Source of the DNA: an uncultured Christensenella sp.
GTDB taxonomy: Bacteria > Bacillota > Clostridia > Christensenellales > Borkfalkiaceae
Assembly (NCBI GenBank): GCA_910577555.1
Contig: CAJTLF010000002.1
Location: 62,001 to 126,000 of the forward strand
Length of the DNA: 64,000 nt
Reading direction: 5' to 3'
Under the pieces are notes generated by a model. That model had not been told where the DNA came from. It did not search any database and saw only the letters and a list, made by a program, of their open reading frames with translations. A program made the position numbers and the translations under genes. Below, one piece after another: positions 8,366-17,247 of this stretch; the stretch's first letter is position 1; the number at the start of each line of letters is the position of its first letter.

Positions 8366-9868
8366 ATGAATCGTTTAACACAGCGCGGCGGCGGAGTGCT
8401 TTGCCATATCTCGTCGTTGCCCAACGAATACGGTATAGGCTCACTCGGCAAGGAAGCGTACGCTTTCGCCGATTGGTTAAAGAGCGCGCACGTAAAATAC
8501 TGGCAGATTCTGCCTCTCGCGCACACGGGTTACGGCGACAGCCCCTATTCGTCCGCGTGTTGCAATTCGGGCAACCCGTACTTTATCGACCTTGAATCCC
8601 TGCGCGACGAAGGTCTTTTGGACGACGAAGAACTGGCAAGCTGCCGTATGCCCGCGGGCGACGTAGACTACGGCGAGCTGTATAAAAAGCGTTTCGATAT
8701 TCTTCGTCTTGCCTACGCGCGGTTCAACTTAAAGGACGAAGAATTCGTCGCATTCGAAAACAGCGGCGAGTTTGAAGATTACGCCGTGTTTATGTCCTTA
8801 AAAACCCGCTACGCAGGCTCTTTCGATACCTTTCCCGATTCGTATAAGTATACGGAAAACCTTGCCATCAAAGATTTCAAGGCAACGGTTTATAAGAGCG
8901 ACTACTGTTTCTGGCTGTTTTTACAGTTCGTTTTCAGAAAACAGTGGTTTAAATTAAAAAATTACGTAAATTCTCTCGGCATAAGCATAATAGGCGATTT
9001 ACCCCTGTACGTCGCCTACGATTCGTCCGACGTTTGGGCTAATCCCGAGCTTTTCAAGCTTGACGAAGAGCTTCACCCCACGGAAGTTGCGGGAGTACCG
9101 CCCGACTATTTCTCGCCCACGGGTCAGCTTTGGGGCAACCCCGTCTACAATTGGGAGCTTATGGAAAGCGACGGCTACGACTGGTGGATAAACCGCATCA
9201 AAAAGGCGAGCGAGCTTTACGATATAATCCGCATAGACCATTTCCGCGGCTTCGACAGGTATTTTTCGATTCCCGCGGGCAGTGAAACGGCGGAAACGGG
9301 AGAGTGGAAGCACGGTCCCGGTCTCAAGCTTTTCGTGGAAATCAAAAAGCGGCTGGGCGATATCGCTTTAATCGCAGAAGATTTGGGCGTAATGGACTAC
9401 GGCGTGGAAAAGCTCCGTCAGCGCACGGGCTACCCCGGTATGAAGATTATGCTGTTTGCTTTCGACGGCAAGCCGAACAATCCGTACCTTCCCGCAAATA
9501 TAGACGAAAACTCGGTGGCGTACACGGGTACTCACGACAACGCAACCGCACTCGGACTTCTCAACAAAATGAACGAGAACCAGTTCAGAGTATTCAAATC
9601 CCGCTTGCGCGCCGCTCTTAAAGGCGAAGGGGTAGAGTTCCCGTTCGTAACCAGAAAACAAGCCGCACTCGCGCTGTGCGTATGCGTATTGGCGTGCAAG
9701 GCAAACCTTGCCATACTTCCCGTGCAGGACTTGCTGGGGCTGGATAATTCCGCCCGTATGAATATGCCGTCCACCGCGCAGGGCAACTGGCGTTTCCGCC
9801 TTGACTCCCTGCCCGACAGAAAGGTAACCGCCGAACTGAGAAAAATAATCAAGCATTTCAACAGATAA
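8366..9868 (+). CDS. malQ: 4-alpha-glucanotransferase (amylomaltase)
   Basis: A GH77 enzyme that transfers alpha-1,4-glucan segments between malto-oligosaccharides and releases glucose (EC 2.4.1.25). The 500-residue length is standard. The catalytic residues are visible: nucleophile Asp291 in IRIDHFRGFDRY, acid/base Glu338 in IAEDLG, and Asp391 in TGTHDN. The N-terminus RGGGVLCHISSLPNEYGIG is the usual MalQ opening. It has AAAGGTG upstream and follows dapL by 10 bases. Its role is cytoplasmic maltodextrin or glycogen turnover; no other glycogen gene is next to it. Confidence 0.96.
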   Translation: MNRLTQRGGGVLCHISSLPNEYGIGSLGKEAYAFADWLKSAHVKYWQILPLAHTGYGDSPYSSACCNSGNPYFIDLESLRDEGLLDDEELASCRMPAGDVDYGELYKKRFDILRLAYARFNLKDEEFVAFENSGEFEDYAVFMSLKTRYAGSFDTFPDSYKYTENLAIKDFKATVYKSDYCFWLFLQFVFRKQWFKLKNYVNSLGISIIGDLPLYVAYDSSDVWANPELFKLDEELHPTEVAGVPPDYFSPTGQLWGNPVYNWELMESDGYDWWINRIKKASELYDIIRIDHFRGFDRYFSIPAGSETAETGEWKHGPGLKLFVEIKKRLGDIALIAEDLGVMDYGVEKLRQRTGYPGMKIMLFAFDGKPNNPYLPANIDENSVAYTGTHDNATALGLLNKMNENQFRVFKSRLRAALKGEGVEFPFVTRKQAALALCVCVLACKANLAILPVQDLLGLDNSARMNMPSTAQGNWRFRLDSLPDRKVTAELRKIIKHFNR

Positions 9869-9870
9869 TA

Positions 9871-9908
9871 AAACGACCCCCGTCGCCTTTGGCGACGGGG
9901 TCGTTTTT
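9871..9908. terminator. Bidirectional rho-independent terminator between malQ and spoIIE
   Basis: A strong hairpin with arms ACGACCCCCGTCGCC and GGCGACGGGGTCGT (one bulged base), loop TTT, flanked by A residues on the left and six T residues on the right. It lies between two convergent genes and can end both transcripts. Confidence 0.9.
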
Positions 9909-9914
9909 TATAAA

Positions 9915-12176
9915 TCAATTCTCGAATATTCTCGTGCAAAGCACGGTCATATCGTCAACTGCTTCGTGACCCGTCTTTTCCATCGCGCCCGCCAGAATTT
10001 TATCGGCAAGGTTTTGCGGGTTAAGCGGCTTAAAGTCCTGTAAAAATTCGTAAAGGTCGGTGGCGGAAGGAAACGCGGAAGTTATCCCGTCGCTCATAAA
10101 CACCACTATATCCCCGTTTTTCAGCGTTTCGGTGCTGGTGGCGGGGTGCAAAGTATCGAGTATCCCGAGCGGCAACGACGAGCTTTCAAGTATCTTAATT
10201 TCGCCTTCGCGCATTATAATTCCCGCAGGCGAGCCTATTTTCACAAAATCCGCCCTGCCCGTATCAAGGTTTATCGCCGCAATGTCTATGCAGGTAAATC
10301 TCTCGTCGCGGTTAAATGAAAGTAATTTGTTTATCACGTTCAGCACGGTATCGGCGGGCATCTCCGCACGGTAAAACGCTTCTATAAGCGAAATTGCAGA
10401 TTCGGAAACCTTTCTCGCGTAGTCGCCGCTGCCCATTCCGTCGGACAACGCCATTAAAAACGACTTCTCGTTCACGCGTATTACGGAGTGGGTATCGCCC
10501 GAAACCTTTTCGCCCTTTTTCACGGCGTAAGCCACGCCGAACGCCGCGTCGAGCTTGGGCGGCGCGGAGAATATAAGACAGCTCTTCTGCTCGTCGTAAA
10601 CTATCTTGTCCTTTAAAACGTACCTGCGCTTCATCGCGTCGGAAATAATTTTCTCAAAGGCGGTCACGTTCACTTTTCCGAGCGTCGCGGCGCAAATCTC
10701 GTCGCCGTTGTCCCCGTCAATATAAACTTCGGGACAGCAAATCCCGTGTACGGAAAGCGCCTTTTTAACTCCGTCCGCCACGCCGCCGTAATCGTAAACG
10801 CGGCTCAAATCCACCGCACAGCTCTTCATAACGTCCGCCACGCCGTGCGCCTGCTCGGCAAGCATAGTCCTGCCCGCCCGCGCGTTCTCGTTCTCCGTCA
10901 TATGCCGCCTGTATTCGGCAAGCAGCCCGTTCAGCGCAGCCAAAACGTCAGCGGGACGGAAGCAGTTCGCCGTCGTCTCGGAGGGCAGGTCTATAAGGTT
11001 TACCTTGCCCTTCACGCACCCCGCGTCAATCAACCGCCTGAACCCCGCGTAAACGCTCGTCAGCTCGCACCGCTTTTGCCTTTCACAGCCCTTACAGCAC
11101 TTTTCCTTCAACTGAAATAAAAGCGCGTCGCGCGAGCCTTCGTCGTTCTCCGCATCGTCTATGGAGTTAAAGGCGTTCTCAATCTCCTTGAACACTTCGG
11201 ATATGCGGTAAAGCTTTTCCCCCGTGCATTTGCGCGAGCGGGCAACCGCCGTGTCCGTCAGTACTTCGGTAACGCAAAGCCGCCGCTTCAACCGCGCGTA
11301 GCTCTCGTCTTTAGGCAACGACGGCAAAAAGCAGAACAGAAATAGCAGTAAGGAGTACACGACTATAAGCGCTACGGGGCAATCGAAGCGACCGGTAAAG
11401 TATGCGTAAACGGCAAAAGCCGCCGCCGTGACAATCCCGCTTGAAAATCTCCCCGCGCCCGAAAATACGAGCGCGCAGGTGGTAATTACCAAAAACGCGG
11501 TAACGGTGTTGGGCGTAAGCTCTATAACCGCGCAGGGTACGGCGGTAACCAACGCCGCTATTATCGCCGCGGGCGAGCGGGTAAGCCGCACGCTCAAAAC
11601 GGTTATCCCCGCGGAAACGCAAAGGTAAAATGTAACGCCCGTAAGCGTAGCCATACCCGCCCCGCAAACTGCGTAAACTACGGCAATACAGACCAGCTCG
11701 TCCTCTCTCAGCCTGCACCGCTGTAATCTGAACAAAAGGGAGTAAACGGTTTTAAAACAGAAAAACCCGAACACGAGTACCACGCCCGCGGCAATCGCTC
11801 TCAGCGCGTAATCGTTTTCAATAAAAAAATCCCCGCCCTGCCACGGCGCGAAAGCCACGTACGGCGCAAGCGCGATAACTGCGTATACAAGCCCTTCGAA
11901 CTTGATTTTTTTACCCGTTTTGCGGTATAAAAAGGTAATCGCCGTGCAGAACGCCGCCGCAAAAATAAAAATAAGGCTGGAAAGCAGGTTTAAATTGACT
12001 ATCGAAGACAGCGCGAAAAGTATGGGCGCGGCAATCAGATTCATGCCGCACAGCATCATTGCAAAAAAAATACCGAACGAAAGCGGCACGCCTTTCACGG
12101 CGCAGTTTGCAAAAACCATCGCCGCCCCGCAACAGGCGTATAATAATATAGTTTTTCCGTTGATTTTCAAGGGCAT
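9915..12176 (-). CDS. spoIIE: Stage II sporulation protein E (SpoIIE phosphatase)
   Basis: A membrane PP2C-type serine phosphatase that dephosphorylates SpoIIAA and so activates sigma-F in the forespore; in B. subtilis it also acts at the polar septum. The 753-residue protein has about ten hydrophobic segments in residues 1-305, a central region with a CCKGCERQKRC cysteine cluster, and a C-terminal phosphatase domain with LSDGMGSGDYA (metal ligand Asp579), FMSDGITSAF and DDMTVL. All metal-binding motifs are intact. No Shine-Dalgarno is visible before the ATG, and a TATAAT on the same strand lies only about seven bases upstream of it. With spoIIID at 34 kb it indicates an endospore former. Confidence 0.95.
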   Translation of the reverse strand: MPLKINGKTILLYACCGAAMVFANCAVKGVPLSFGIFFAMMLCGMNLIAAPILFALSSIVNLNLLSSLIFIFAAAFCTAITFLYRKTGKKIKFEGLVYAVIALAPYVAFAPWQGGDFFIENDYALRAIAAGVVLVFGFFCFKTVYSLLFRLQRCRLREDELVCIAVVYAVCGAGMATLTGVTFYLCVSAGITVLSVRLTRSPAAIIAALVTAVPCAVIELTPNTVTAFLVITTCALVFSGAGRFSSGIVTAAAFAVYAYFTGRFDCPVALIVVYSLLLFLFCFLPSLPKDESYARLKRRLCVTEVLTDTAVARSRKCTGEKLYRISEVFKEIENAFNSIDDAENDEGSRDALLFQLKEKCCKGCERQKRCELTSVYAGFRRLIDAGCVKGKVNLIDLPSETTANCFRPADVLAALNGLLAEYRRHMTENENARAGRTMLAEQAHGVADVMKSCAVDLSRVYDYGGVADGVKKALSVHGICCPEVYIDGDNGDEICAATLGKVNVTAFEKIISDAMKRRYVLKDKIVYDEQKSCLIFSAPPKLDAAFGVAYAVKKGEKVSGDTHSVIRVNEKSFLMALSDGMGSGDYARKVSESAISLIEAFYRAEMPADTVLNVINKLLSFNRDERFTCIDIAAINLDTGRADFVKIGSPAGIIMREGEIKILESSSLPLGILDTLHPATSTETLKNGDIVVFMSDGITSAFPSATDLYEFLQDFKPLNPQNLADKILAGAMEKTGHEAVDDMTVLCTRIFEN

Positions 12177-12247
12177 ACGCCCATTATAAAATATAGTGAA
12201 CGGCTTAATTTGTCTTATAATAGTTTATTTTGTAATATTTGCCGTTT

Positions 12248-12276
12248 TTGACAAACGGGCAAAGCCGTGATATAAT
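12248..12276 (+). promoter_or_regulatory. Consensus sigma-A promoter of the fused ABC transporter gene
   Basis: Exact TTGACA, 17-base spacer and exact TATAAT. The start codon lies about 40 bases downstream after AAGGAG. This predicts strong constitutive transcription unless a repressor acts; I see no obvious operator. Confidence 0.85.
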
Positions 12277-12314
12277 AAATTTAACGCTATAAATCAATTA
12301 AGGAGAAAATTTTC

Positions 12315-15300
12315 ATGCTTGAAATTAAGGGCGTAACCAAAATCTACAAATCCCGCGGCGGCGTGGAAACGCGCGCGCTGGATAACGTAACTCTTTCATT
12401 CGGGGAAACGGGTTTCGTTTTTCTTCTCGGTAAGTCCGGTTCGGGTAAGTCCACGCTGCTCAACGTAAGCGGCGGACTTGACGAACCTACTTCGGGCGAA
12501 ATTATAGTAAACGGCAAAAGCTCAAAAGATTTTTCGGGTTCCGATTTCGACAGCTACCGCAACACCTTCGTCGGTTTCGTGTTTCAGGAGTATAACGTTT
12601 TAGACGAGTTCAACGTAGAAGACAATATCGCGCTCGCTCTCGAATTGCAGGGCAAAAAGAAAGACGCCGAAAAAATTCTGTCTATCCTAAAGGAAGTAGA
12701 GCTTGAAAATTACGCCCGCCGCAAGCCGAACACTCTCTCGGGCGGACAAAAACAGAGAATAGCAATCGCCCGCGCACTCGTAAAAGAGCCGCGCATAATA
12801 ATGGCGGACGAGCCTACGGGCGCGCTCGACTCCGCAACGGGCAAGCAGGTTTTCGAAACGCTTAAAGAGCTTTCGAAAACCCGTCTCGTCATAGTCGTCT
12901 CGCACGACAGAGAGTTCGCCGAAATTTACGGCGACAGAATAATAGAGCTTAAAGACGGAAAAGTCATCTCCGACGTAAGCAAAACGACGTCCCCGCCCGA
13001 AAAGCTGGATGACAACGTAAGTATAATAGGCGGCAACACCCTTTCCATAAAAAAGGGCGCAATCCTTACGGAAGAAAATTTCAGAACTATAAAGAATTTC
13101 ATTGCGGCTTCTGAAAGCGGCGTAATCATTTCCAACGGCGAAACCGAGATAAACTCGTTTAAAAAAGTCAACAGAATGTCCGCGGAAGGTCACACCGAAA
13201 AGTTCGAAAATACACAGGATTTTCCCGCGCAGGATAGCGGTAGTATCTCGCCGCCGCAGTTTATCCGCTCCAAGCTTCCCGCGGCAAAAGCGTTGAAAAT
13301 AGGTGCGTCGGGTCTTAAAATCAAGCCCGTCAGGCTGGCGTTTACAATATTGCTTTCTGTAATCGCGTTCATAATGTTCGGTCTCACTTCCACGCTGATG
13401 CTCTATAACGGAACGGAAGTCGCAATAAATACTTTTGCACAGAGCGACTACGAATACTTAAATATTACCAAAAGCTACCGCGTAACTTCCACGCGGACTG
13501 AATCCGATTACAGCTGGGTACACTACGAGAATACCCGCTTTACTCCCGACGAGTTTGCCGACCTTAAATCAGACTTCGGCGAAAATTCCATCGCGTATTA
13601 CTCGTCAGGTAAGGGTAGTCTCGTAATAAACAGTATCCCGCGCGACGGCTCCGATACGGGCGCGTATTATTCATGCGGTCTGGATAAATTCGCCGAAGTT
13701 CCGCAGGGGAATTCCCTTCGCGACGGTTTAATAGGCACTTATCCGGAACGGCACGACGAGATTTGCATAAGCAGTTACACTCTCGAATGCTTTAAACGCT
13801 ACGGCTCGTATAACGTAAGCTTAGACGAATTCGGTCAGATTGGACCTTTCGACGTAAACGATATTATAACGGTAAATAACGCGAGCGACTTGATAGGCAG
13901 ATTAATGGTTTTAAGCAATAAACCGTTCAAAATAACGGGCGTATTCCAAAGCGGCGACTTGCCGTCAAAGTACGAGCCGCTCAAAACCGATAATAAAGAC
14001 GTTCTCTTAAATTACGAATTCAATAATTATCTTGCGGACGGTCTGTCGTGTATGGCAATGGTTTCCGAAGATTTTTACGGCGTGTATATCAAACCGTATA
14101 CGGAAACGCAGGAGAACCCCTTTCACGATTGTATTGAAGGCATAAGCATTCTTGGCAACGTATACGCTTTCGAAGACAGTCATTGGGTTGAAAAGCCGGA
14201 TATGTCCTATTTTCTTGGCAATAGCGTATGCGCGTATACCGCCGACGGGGCAAAAGCCGTATTTTTAGGCGGCATTAACGGTAACGCGCTTTCCGATAAT
14301 CAGGTGTTGTTGCCGTCGGAATTTTTAAATAGCAACCTGTATTTTAACGCTTTCGTCAAACACTATTACGACGACGATTGGGGAGATTACGGCGACCAAA
14401 ACGAAAGGAATAAAGCTTATATAAAAGCGTTTGATAAGTATTACGCGCTCACAAAAAAGGTCGAAAGCTACGAAAAAGGTTACTGTATGGACGAGAGCGG
14501 AAATCCCGTCGAATTTACCGAAACTCAGCTTGAAGAGCTTTTCAACGAAATAAAAGCCGAATATTCGAAGCTTCCCGTTCAAAGCGTGAAAATATCTCTC
14601 GACGACCGCACTTTCAATATGCAGGTTGCGGGATTTTATCTGACTGAAAATAAAAACCATTATAGCGCAGGCGTGTATTTTTCCCAAAAATTCATCGACG
14701 ACAACGTGCATTTCGCCAAGGAAGAAGTGGTCAACGAAACGGACTACGTTTTGGAAAAGGACGCAATATACGCGGGCGTAATGATATCGTTCGACCGCAC
14801 TAAAGAGCAGGCGGCGAAGGTATTTTCGTTCGTCGGCAAAGACGGCGTGTTTGAAAACGGAGTTTGCTACAATCTCTCCAACGGGCTTTACGGAACGGTT
14901 GAAATGGCAAACGGCACCGTTGAAATGCTCTCGATAGTATTTTTATGGGTGGGCTGTATTTTCGCCGTGTTCTCGTCGCTGTTGCTTTTCAATTTCATAT
15001 CGGTGTCCATCTCCAACAAGCGCAAGGAAATAGGCATACTCCGCGCGGTAGGGGCAAGGGGACTGGACGTATTCAAAATTTTCTTCTCGGAGTCGGGCAT
15101 AATAGTCGGTATATGCGCAGTGCTTGCCGTCGTTGGTACTTTTATCATCAGTGCCGTGATAAACGGAGTGCTTAAATCGAGCATAGGCTTGCAGGTAACG
15201 CTCTTCGTCGTCGGCGTGCCGTCGGTCGCAATTCTCTTCGCCGTAGCGTTCGCCGTCGCCGTAATTTCCACTTTCCTGCCCGTGTTCTTCGCATCCCGCA

Positions 15301-15332
15301 AAAAACCCGTGGACTCAATCCGCGCATTATAA
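12315..15332 (+). CDS. Fused ABC transporter ATPase-permease (FtsX/MacB type)
   Basis: One 1005-residue chain joins an ATPase (residues 1-225) to a permease. The ATPase has Walker A GKSGSGKS at 39-46, signature LSGGQ at 141-145 and Walker B MADEP with Asp165/Glu166, all intact. A linker of about 110 residues leads to a membrane helix (about 338-360), an extracellular part of roughly 500 residues rich in Tyr, Asp and Asn, and three C-terminal helices with SISNKRKEIGILRAVGARG, the FtsX signature. MacB-type proteins act as mechanotransmitters, often for antimicrobial peptides or lipoproteins. In the Bce systems of Bacillota the two halves are separate. No two-component system is adjacent, so a resistance role is unproven. 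It is probably monocistronic. Confidence 0.88.
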   Translation: MLEIKGVTKIYKSRGGVETRALDNVTLSFGETGFVFLLGKSGSGKSTLLNVSGGLDEPTSGEIIVNGKSSKDFSGSDFDSYRNTFVGFVFQEYNVLDEFNVEDNIALALELQGKKKDAEKILSILKEVELENYARRKPNTLSGGQKQRIAIARALVKEPRIIMADEPTGALDSATGKQVFETLKELSKTRLVIVVSHDREFAEIYGDRIIELKDGKVISDVSKTTSPPEKLDDNVSIIGGNTLSIKKGAILTEENFRTIKNFIAASESGVIISNGETEINSFKKVNRMSAEGHTEKFENTQDFPAQDSGSISPPQFIRSKLPAAKALKIGASGLKIKPVRLAFTILLSVIAFIMFGLTSTLMLYNGTEVAINTFAQSDYEYLNITKSYRVTSTRTESDYSWVHYENTRFTPDEFADLKSDFGENSIAYYSSGKGSLVINSIPRDGSDTGAYYSCGLDKFAEVPQGNSLRDGLIGTYPERHDEICISSYTLECFKRYGSYNVSLDEFGQIGPFDVNDIITVNNASDLIGRLMVLSNKPFKITGVFQSGDLPSKYEPLKTDNKDVLLNYEFNNYLADGLSCMAMVSEDFYGVYIKPYTETQENPFHDCIEGISILGNVYAFEDSHWVEKPDMSYFLGNSVCAYTADGAKAVFLGGINGNALSDNQVLLPSEFLNSNLYFNAFVKHYYDDDWGDYGDQNERNKAYIKAFDKYYALTKKVESYEKGYCMDESGNPVEFTETQLEELFNEIKAEYSKLPVQSVKISLDDRTFNMQVAGFYLTENKNHYSAGVYFSQKFIDDNVHFAKEEVVNETDYVLEKDAIYAGVMISFDRTKEQAAKVFSFVGKDGVFENGVCYNLSNGLYGTVEMANGTVEMLSIVFLWVGCIFAVFSSLLLFNFISVSISNKRKEIGILRAVGARGLDVFKIFFSESGIIVGICAVLAVVGTFIISAVINGVLKSSIGLQVTLFVVGVPSVAILFAVAFAVAVISTFLPVFFASRKKPVDSIRAL

Positions 15333-15343
15333 TAAATCGTCGC

Positions 15344-15380
15344 AAAAAAACAGCGGTGCGCATATTGCGCGCCGCTGTTT
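15344..15380 (-). terminator. Terminator of the dnaA-mnmG transcript
   Basis: Hairpin arms AAACAGCGGTGCGCA and TGCGCGCCGCTGTTT with one mismatch and a three-base loop. On the minus strand the stem is followed by seven T residues, just downstream of mnmG. On the plus strand it may also stop transcription from the ABC gene, though the T tract there is weaker. Confidence 0.85.
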
Positions 15381-15384
15381 AACT

Positions 15385-17247
15385 TTACTTATTCATTGCA
15401 AGATAAACCATTAAAACGGTAATATCCGCGGGGTTTACCCCCGAAATTCTTCCCGCCTGCCCCAAAGTAACGGGTCGCACTCTCTCAAGCTTTTCTCTCG
15501 CCTCCAGCCGCAACCCTTCAATCGCGGAGTAGTTAATATCCTTCGGCAAAACCTTTTCTTCCAGCTTTTTCGCCCGCTCAATCTGCGCCCGCGTCTTGGA
15601 AAGGTAACCTTCATACTTAACCGTGCCTTCCGCGGTCTTTATTACGTCGTCGGGAAAACCGGTTAATATCCCGAACGCCCCGCATATATCGCCAAGCTTC
15701 GCGCCCCGCCGCACAAGGTCAGCGTAGGTAGCCCCGCGCATATCCCCCGAAATACCGTAATCTTCGGCAAACTTTTCCGCAACTGCATAATCTGCGCGCC
15801 CGTCGAGAACGCCCAGCGCGTCACGGTATAATTTTTGCCGCTTTTCAAACTTTTCTTTTCGTTCCGAAGAGCAAAGCCCCGTCCCGAAAATTTTTGGCGT
15901 AAGCCTGAAATCCGCCGTATCCTGCCGCAACGCAATGGAATACTCCGCCCGCGATGTCATCATGCGGTATGGCTCTTCCGTGCCCTTCGTAACAAGGTCG
16001 TCAATGAGCACGCCGATATACGCCTCGTCCCGCCCGAGAATAAAGGGCGGCTTTTTCATAATCTTAAACGCCGCGTTAATTCCCGCAATCAGCCCCTGCG
16101 CCGCGGCTTCTTCGTAACCCGAAGTTCCGTTAATCTGCCCCGCGCAGTAAATCCCTTCGACTTTTTTAAATTCAAGCGTAGGCAGAATATCCAAAGTGTC
16201 TATGCAGTCGTACTCTATCGCGTATGCGTATCGCATTATCTCGCAGTTCTCAAGCCCCGTAACCGAGCGGTACATCTCTTTCTGAATATCGTGCGGCATT
16301 GACGACGACATACCCTGCACGTAAATTTCGTTCGTGTCCGCGCCTTCGGGTTCGAGAAAAATCTGATGTCGCTCCTTGTCGGAAAATCTTACGACTTTGG
16401 TTTCAATCGAAGGGCAGTATCTCGGTCCCGCCGAAGTTATGTCCCCGTTGTAAAGGGGGGAACGGTCAAGGTTATTTAAAATAATACCGTGCGTCCGGTC
16501 GTTGGTATAGGTAATAAAACAGTCGCGCACGCTCTCTATCGGCTCGCCGTCGAGAAAGGAAAAGGGAGTAATCCCGCTTTCGCCCCGTTGTCTCGAACAT
16601 TTTTCTAAATTCACCGTCCGTCCGTCAAGCCTTGCGGGCGTACCCGTCTTGAATCTCCTTACGTTAAAACCCAGACCGATAAGGCTTTCGGTAAGTCTGT
16701 TTGCGGGCGCAAACCCGTTCGGGCCGCTCTTTTGTCTTAACTCGCCCGTAATCGTTTCGGCGTTGAGATAGACGCCCGTGGCGAGTATTACGGCTTTGGC
16801 GTAAAATATCCCGCCGTACGCCGTCTCTATCCCGCAAGCCCTGCCGTTTTCGGTAAGTATTTTTACGCATTCCCCCTGTACTATATGCAGGTTTTCGGTG
16901 TTTTCAAGCGTGCGCTTCATCTCGGCGTGGTAGGCGTTTTTGTCGCACTGGCATCTCAGCGACTGCACGGCTTCGCCCTTGCCTTCGTTCAGCATTCTGA
17001 TTTGCAAGGCGGTCTTGTCGGCATTTTTCGCCATTTCCCCGCCCAAAGCGTCAATCTCGCGCACCAGATGTCCCTTCGCCGTGCCGCCTATGGAAGGGTT
17101 GCACGCCAAAAAGGCTATGCCGTCGAGATTGAGCGTCAGCATAGCCGTATTCATTCCAAGTCTCGCCGCCGCCAACGCCGCTTCACAGCCCGCGTGTCCC
17201 GCGCCGACGACTATTACGTCGTAATTGCCTTCTGAAAAAGTGTGCAT
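15385..17247 (-). CDS. mnmG: tRNA uridine-5-carboxymethylaminomethyl modification enzyme, FAD subunit
   Basis: With MnmE it installs carboxymethylaminomethyl (or aminomethyl) at wobble uridine 34 of several tRNAs. The 620 residues carry the FAD Rossmann motif VVGAGHAGCE at 14-22, LACNPSIGG near residue 50, the conserved GYEEAAAQGLIAG, and the C-terminal helical MnmE/tRNA-binding part with GFPDDVIKTAEGTVKYEGYL. It starts on the base directly after the dnaA stop codon, so the two are co-translated. mnmG lies near the origin in many bacteria, usually with mnmE and rsmG. Here it is directly behind dnaA, and no other member of that cluster is present. Confidence 0.97.
   Translation of the reverse strand: MHTFSEGNYDVIVVGAGHAGCEAALAAARLGMNTAMLTLNLDGIAFLACNPSIGGTAKGHLVREIDALGGEMAKNADKTALQIRMLNEGKGEAVQSLRCQCDKNAYHAEMKRTLENTENLHIVQGECVKILTENGRACGIETAYGGIFYAKAVILATGVYLNAETITGELRQKSGPNGFAPANRLTESLIGLGFNVRRFKTGTPARLDGRTVNLEKCSRQRGESGITPFSFLDGEPIESVRDCFITYTNDRTHGIILNNLDRSPLYNGDITSAGPRYCPSIETKVVRFSDKERHQIFLEPEGADTNEIYVQGMSSSMPHDIQKEMYRSVTGLENCEIMRYAYAIEYDCIDTLDILPTLEFKKVEGIYCAGQINGTSGYEEAAAQGLIAGINAAFKIMKKPPFILGRDEAYIGVLIDDLVTKGTEEPYRMMTSRAEYSIALRQDTADFRLTPKIFGTGLCSSERKEKFEKRQKLYRDALGVLDGRADYAVAEKFAEDYGISGDMRGATYADLVRRGAKLGDICGAFGILTGFPDDVIKTAEGTVKYEGYLSKTRAQIERAKKLEEKVLPKDINYSAIEGLRLEAREKLERVRPVTLGQAGRISGVNPADITVLMVYLAMNK

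Noticed and set aside
12177..12240. Spo0A box and leaderless start for spoIIE
   Set aside because: TTTGTCTTA has two differences from the TGTCGAA core, and the TATAAT close to the ATG has no -35 at the right distance; the evidence is too weak to annotate.
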